Assembly (NCBI GenBank): GCA_021234535.1
Contig: CM037830.1
Span: 4,190,170-4,254,169, forward strand
Direction: 5' to 3'
From: Stichopus chloronotus
Lineage: Eukaryota > Echinodermata > Holothuroidea > Aspidochirotida > Stichopodidae
DNA: 64,000 bases
Made by a program: the position numbers and the translations under genes. The notes below the pieces were generated by a model. It was not told where the DNA came from and did not search any database. It saw nothing but the letters and a program-made list of their open reading frames with translations. Of this stretch, positions 59,924 to 64,000 are shown in pieces (position 1 is the stretch's first letter; each line of letters starts with the position of its first letter).

Positions 59924-62900
59924 CTTCCCAGTTTCCACAACTTTCGTACACGAAGCTACCGTTGACGTAATTGAAATCCCCTGTCGACACCACGGGAAGG
60001 GTTTTGTAAGTTACGTAATCCACTGCAGTACTGACGGCCCTGAATTCGTCAACTGATACCGGATTCCATCGTAAGCCGTTATCATTTGATGCCACGTAAG
60101 CGGGATGTTCGTAACCAGCGATGGCATAAACTTGAGAAGTACTCGGCGAGTAACCGATGACATTACGAACATGGTCATCTAAACCTGATGCATGTGAAAC
60201 AAAATATTCACCACTGCATTAAAGTAGTATGTCGATTACGTAACGGACTTTTAGCTTAGGCAAAGAGGAGTTTTCTAGAGTTGCTAATGGCATGAAAGGG
60301 TAGTTTAGAATGGGGGCAGAGGAGGGTGAAAATCGATGAGGGGAACGGATTTGAAGCAAAGAGTGTATTCCTGACGTGTGGGTGATTATAAGCCCAAAGT
60401 CACCTCAAATGATTACCCCCTATGCCTTGGAAAAATTGTAGGCATAGAAACGAGTCAATATGAAACTTCGTGTTTCGAATCAACTGTTGCACACATATTA
60501 TATCTTCAGTTGGAGTCTAACGAGATGAGCCTTTTGTTTTGCAATATTCAAGAAAATACTATACACTTTATGTACTAAATACATTATGTAGATACTATAT
60601 ACATTATTCAGGTACTACATACATTATATAGATACTGTATACATTATGTAGATACTATATACATTATTTAGATACTATATACATTATATAGATACTATAT
60701 ACATTATGTAGATACTATATACATTATGTGGAAAATTTCAAAATGGACGAAAATGGAGAATCTACCTGAATAAATGAATTCAAGTGACATTCTGAATGAC
60801 ACGATATTACCAACTCCTGGTAGAACCATTAATAACTAACATGTAACAATGCACCGTCATATAAGTTACGATAGACAAGTAAAATAAAAACCACTTACTT
60901 TGCCAAGAATATGTATCTTGTGTCTTAACACACCTCGTTCGTCTTTTGCTGTGAATGTGAATATTCAGAAAAGTATCGTCCCTAAATAATGTGCTAGAGT
61001 TTATTTGTGCAAATCGCCGTTACTTAGCGAATCATCTCATGTTGTTCTTTTTTTTTTTGTATTACCGTTACAGTTACACTTTAATCACCGAGAAACATTG
61101 AGAATGTTCAGTAATTAAAAATAAATGATCTTCTTCAAAAATGTAGAATTGTCTAAAGTTTGAATTTATCAGTTACTGGCCATGTGCAAATTACAGGGAA
61201 AAATAAAAAATGTAGAAATGTGATTTCGATGAAACGTGTAATGGCATAGTTAACAGTGTATTCAATATACTCAATGTAAATACAAATGATATTATTGACA
61301 TGATAAAACAATATATTCAAAATAGCATCTTTTGACCTACAATGGCATTTATATTCCAATGATCACTATTAGTGACCCTTTAAGCCTCAACAGAGAGGCA
61401 ATATGCATGCTTATTTTACAAGTTACTATGGTTCCACCCACGACATGATATGCGAAGTTCGCTCTTTCATCCATGAGAAGCGGTGTTTACAAGCTGGACT
61501 TCACACACGCACACACACGCGCACATACGCACACATACGCACACATGTATCATTGTGACACCTTCTTGAATGCAATCTCACACCCTCCCCGTCCCTTATC
61601 GGTTAACTTTGTTAAAACTCACCCTCTCTTTAAGAGTGATGTATCCTGGCCCATGATGCCTTGTACCAGACCAATACCATCGTTTACCAATACATTGCAA
61701 ACATATAATGTATCACTGTCGATGTCAACTACAAATCCTCTGTCGTACTCTTCTGGTAACTTGGTAAAACTTTTTTCATTCGGACAGATATCTGAAGTGG
61801 ATGAATTACATAGGAAAGATCGAATTTGAAACACATCTTTGGACAACAGTTGGCAATAGTTGACGGATAAAATTGTTGTAAGTGTATCACATTACCACTA
61901 CGCTTAGTGTACTAAATTTATCATTCTCGCAGCTTCAAGAATGACACGAAATATGAATATGAAAACTGACGAACGCTGGATGTCAATTGACCATTTAGTT
62001 ATTTGCAAAGTTTGTAGCACTTTAATATTACCAATCTAGTGTAAAGTGAATTTTGAATATTAATTGCCCGTTGCATTCATCCTCTGGATATGTGCGTAAC
62101 ATTTATCCTCTGAAGATGTGTTAGAGTTACTCCTTCCTTGCAATCCTTGGGACATGCATTTAGATGAGTTCATAATTTAGGGTTAGGGATTACATTTACT
62201 TTATACCTTTACCATATTTCATAATTTGTCGCTATTATTATAACCACGAAACAACATTTGCAAATTTACTGAGTCACCTCCCTCGCTTATGTAACTATTG
62301 AACAACCGAGAATCGGATCAGACACGGGATCGGGCCGGTAATAGATCGGATCGGCAAAAATTAGATGTCGATGCATGCTTGCCTATGTTCAGCTGAATGA
62401 TGATATATTTGCACCTAGTAAGTATCATTCCAGGAACAAGAATGGATAAAAAAAAATGAAATGCCCTATGAAGGATATATTTTATATCTGAAAAGGTATC
62501 TGAAAAAGTTTGACTGTAAAATTTGCGATGACTTCGGAATCGTGATAAAAGCACTCCAGAGATTAAACCATACACAAAAAGAAAATTTTCACGAAACAAT
62601 TGGCCAAGATAGCCAAAATATCGGATCTGATTTGATATCGGCCGATGTTGTGATAAAAACATCGACCATCGGATAGGCAGCTCTTTTAACCCCTAAATGT
62701 AACCATGACGTAATTCAATGGGTAAGATTACGATAGATCCTGTCAAGTTTTCTATGAATATTAATTATGCATATGTTCGTAATAACATTTTGGCATGATA
62801 TTTTTTTTGGGGGGGGAGGTGGGTGAAGAAAGACATGTAAATGAGGTCAAGGAGGAGGGAAATGGGAGAGAGTGTTACCTAAGAATTATAGAATTCTCCG

Positions 62901-63345
62901 TACTTTCATCAATGCAGAATTATTCCAATTAATTCCTGAAAACAGTTTTCTTTCGCTAAAATGAACTTACTCGGTTTTATTATAATTACATCGGCTTTAT
63001 TTGAACTTTTTTTTCAAGATGAGCATATTTCATTTGTATTAATGCAGTCACAACTTCAATACTTTCTGCTTAAAAGTCTGTCAGTATTGTTGTAGGTGTG
63101 CTTCGACATGGCTGCAAGAGCAAGATTCATACAAAAATAAATATACCAGGTTGTACTGCTTCAATAAAGCACCCATATAATTCAGCACGTAATGCGTTGT
63201 ACACCCGACCGTCACCTACGTCATCAGGTCCCAGTAGGATCAAAATATACCTAGCCTCGACAGGGTGAGCCAGGAAATACGTGGTGGGAAGATCGTAGTA
63301 ATTTGATGGAATGGGATCAGGATAGGTTCGTCTATGATTGAATAT
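59924..63345 (-). CDS. Discoidin (F5/8C) and Asp-box extracellular protein, partial, four exons
   Basis: Exons in transcript order: 63345-63147, 61791-61623, 60948-60899, 60184-59924. All have GT/AG sites and compatible phases (0-1, 1-2, 2-1, 1-1). The first encodes the C-terminal half of an F5/8 type C (discoidin) domain, including YFLAHPVEARYILIL and ALRAELYGC, the usual final strand and closing Cys. The following exons include GFVVDIDSDTLYVC and an Asp-box (BNR) motif SNDNGLRW, suggesting a beta-propeller-like region. The likely role is glycan or phospholipid binding at the cell surface or in matrix; this is inference. The N-terminal part lies beyond 64000. At the 3' end, GGAAG|GTAACG at 59924 is either a donor to an exon I could not find, or is read through to a stop about 140 bases on. 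Confidence 0.7.
60573..60732. repeat. 20-bp tandem repeat, eight copies
   Basis: Eight head-to-tail 20-base units of TACTATATACATTATGTAGA with one to four substitutions each and no indels. It lies in the intron between the third and fourth exons of the discoidin-type gene. Confidence 0.95.
62311..62676. repeat. Putative short interspersed element with ATCGG/CGAT motifs
   Basis: The left end has AATCGGATCAG...GGATCGGCAAAAATTAG and the right end has AAAATATCGGATCTGATT...GATATCGGCCGATG...ACATCGACCATCGG. Similar words occur near 8597-8690 and 44563-44640. No coding capacity is recognised. It sits in the first intron seen of the discoidin-type gene. Confidence 0.45.
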
Positions 63346-63499
63346 CTGAAAAAAAAAAAGAAAAACAATCATGAAACAAAATGTCTGACTGATTACATCA
63401 GATTTCAATACGTAGAAGACATATTATCACCATTATGTTAACGAAAATTTAGGATACCATACAAATTGAGGAAATTATAAAACGTTTGTGTTATGTTAT

Positions 63500-64000
63500 T
63501 ACTTACAAGGTTATAACACTACCACATGTGTAGGCATGTGGTGCTTTACTCAAATTCATGTGTACACATACAGTGTTCTACACGTCATATTTTGTCCACC
63601 ACGAAGTTTTGTAAGTAACCACGTGTACACCTGTCGGTCACCATGTGCACATAGACAGTGTTGTATCTGTCCCATTTTGCACACCACCATGTTGTATTTG
63701 TTACCTTGTATACACACCCAACTTTCGGAATGTCAACTGGAGTACACATACAGGATTCTAGATGTTATCTCTATGTGAATTCCAACAGTGTTCTATATGT
63801 CAACTTGTGTACGCATATAACATGCTACCTGTCACCATCTGTACACACACAATGTTTTATCTATCATCATGTGTACCCACACAGTGTCCTGTAAATCTAT
63901 TACCATCCGTACTCAGTTACGGTGTTCCTCTGCCACCTTGTGGGCACATTCAATATTTTACCTGTCACCACGCATACACATTGTTCCTTCTGTCTCCATG
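63500..64000. repeat. Degenerate minisatellite, ~30-60 bp units, running off the window
   Basis: Repeated (T)GTCACCATGTGTACACACAC and AGTGTTCTATATGTCA-like words recur at 30-60-base spacing from about 63500 to the window end. Units are diverged and of unequal length. Short Cys/His/Tyr-rich ORFs across it are by-products. Confidence 0.75.

Noticed and set aside
61473..61829. 118-codon plus-strand ORF
   Set aside because: Antisense to an exon of the discoidin-type gene and partly an ACAC repeat.
63488..63894. Cys/His/Tyr-rich plus-strand ORFs
   Set aside because: By-products of the minisatellite at the window end.

Overview
This is animal nuclear DNA. It is AT-rich, with genes split into small exons by long introns, canonical GT/AG splice sites, and many decayed transposons, minisatellites and microsatellites. 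The gene set is one vertebrate-like COMMD7, one KDM7/PHF8-type demethylase, a galactose-3-O-sulfotransferase-like enzyme, and a discoidin plus Asp-box extracellular protein. Together with the repeat style this suggests a marine deuterostome, most likely an echinoderm. That taxonomic call is an inference and the class cannot be resolved by eye.

Layout, left to right. (1) 1-3.86 kb: mostly unassigned DNA, with a possible TATA box and untranslated first exon near 1.02-1.16 kb. (2) 3.89-5.85 kb, plus: a Gal3ST-like Golgi sulfotransferase in two coding exons, with one apparent single-base insertion. (3) 5.85-10.15 kb: intergenic DNA with GC-rich transposon-end-like sequences, a LINE reverse-transcriptase fragment and a GT microsatellite. 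(4) 10.16-23.24 kb, plus: complete COMMD7 in nine coding exons, 202 residues. Its 6.7-kb first intron holds a LINE relic, motif repeats and unexplained minus-strand ORFs. (5) 23.24-29.04 kb: flanking DNA shared by COMMD7 and the convergent KDM7, with repeats carrying perfect nuclear-receptor DR1 motifs. (6) 29.04-53.68 kb, minus: a complete KDM7 histone demethylase reconstructed as 20 phase-compatible coding exons, 910 residues. Its introns carry a satellite, a 113-bp palindrome, duplicated blocks and minisatellites. (7) 53.7-58.8 kb: intergenic, with a possible LTR end. (8) 58.77-59.38 kb, plus: two candidate coding exons of an unrecognised small protein. (9) 59.92-63.35 kb, minus: four joined exons of a protein with the end of an F5/8C (discoidin) domain followed by a region with an Asp-box motif. 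The gene is incomplete at its start and possibly at its end. (10) 63.5-64 kb: a degenerate minisatellite running off the window.

The genes are not an operon and share no obvious pathway. COMMD7 (trafficking and NF-kB regulation) and KDM7 (chromatin) are convergent neighbours. No prokaryotic feature, CRISPR array, rRNA or tRNA was seen. The most notable items are the well-resolved KDM7 model with an active-type metal triad, the discoidin/Asp-box protein, the near-perfect 113-bp palindrome in a KDM7 intron, and the unexplained minus-strand ORFs inside COMMD7 intron 1.
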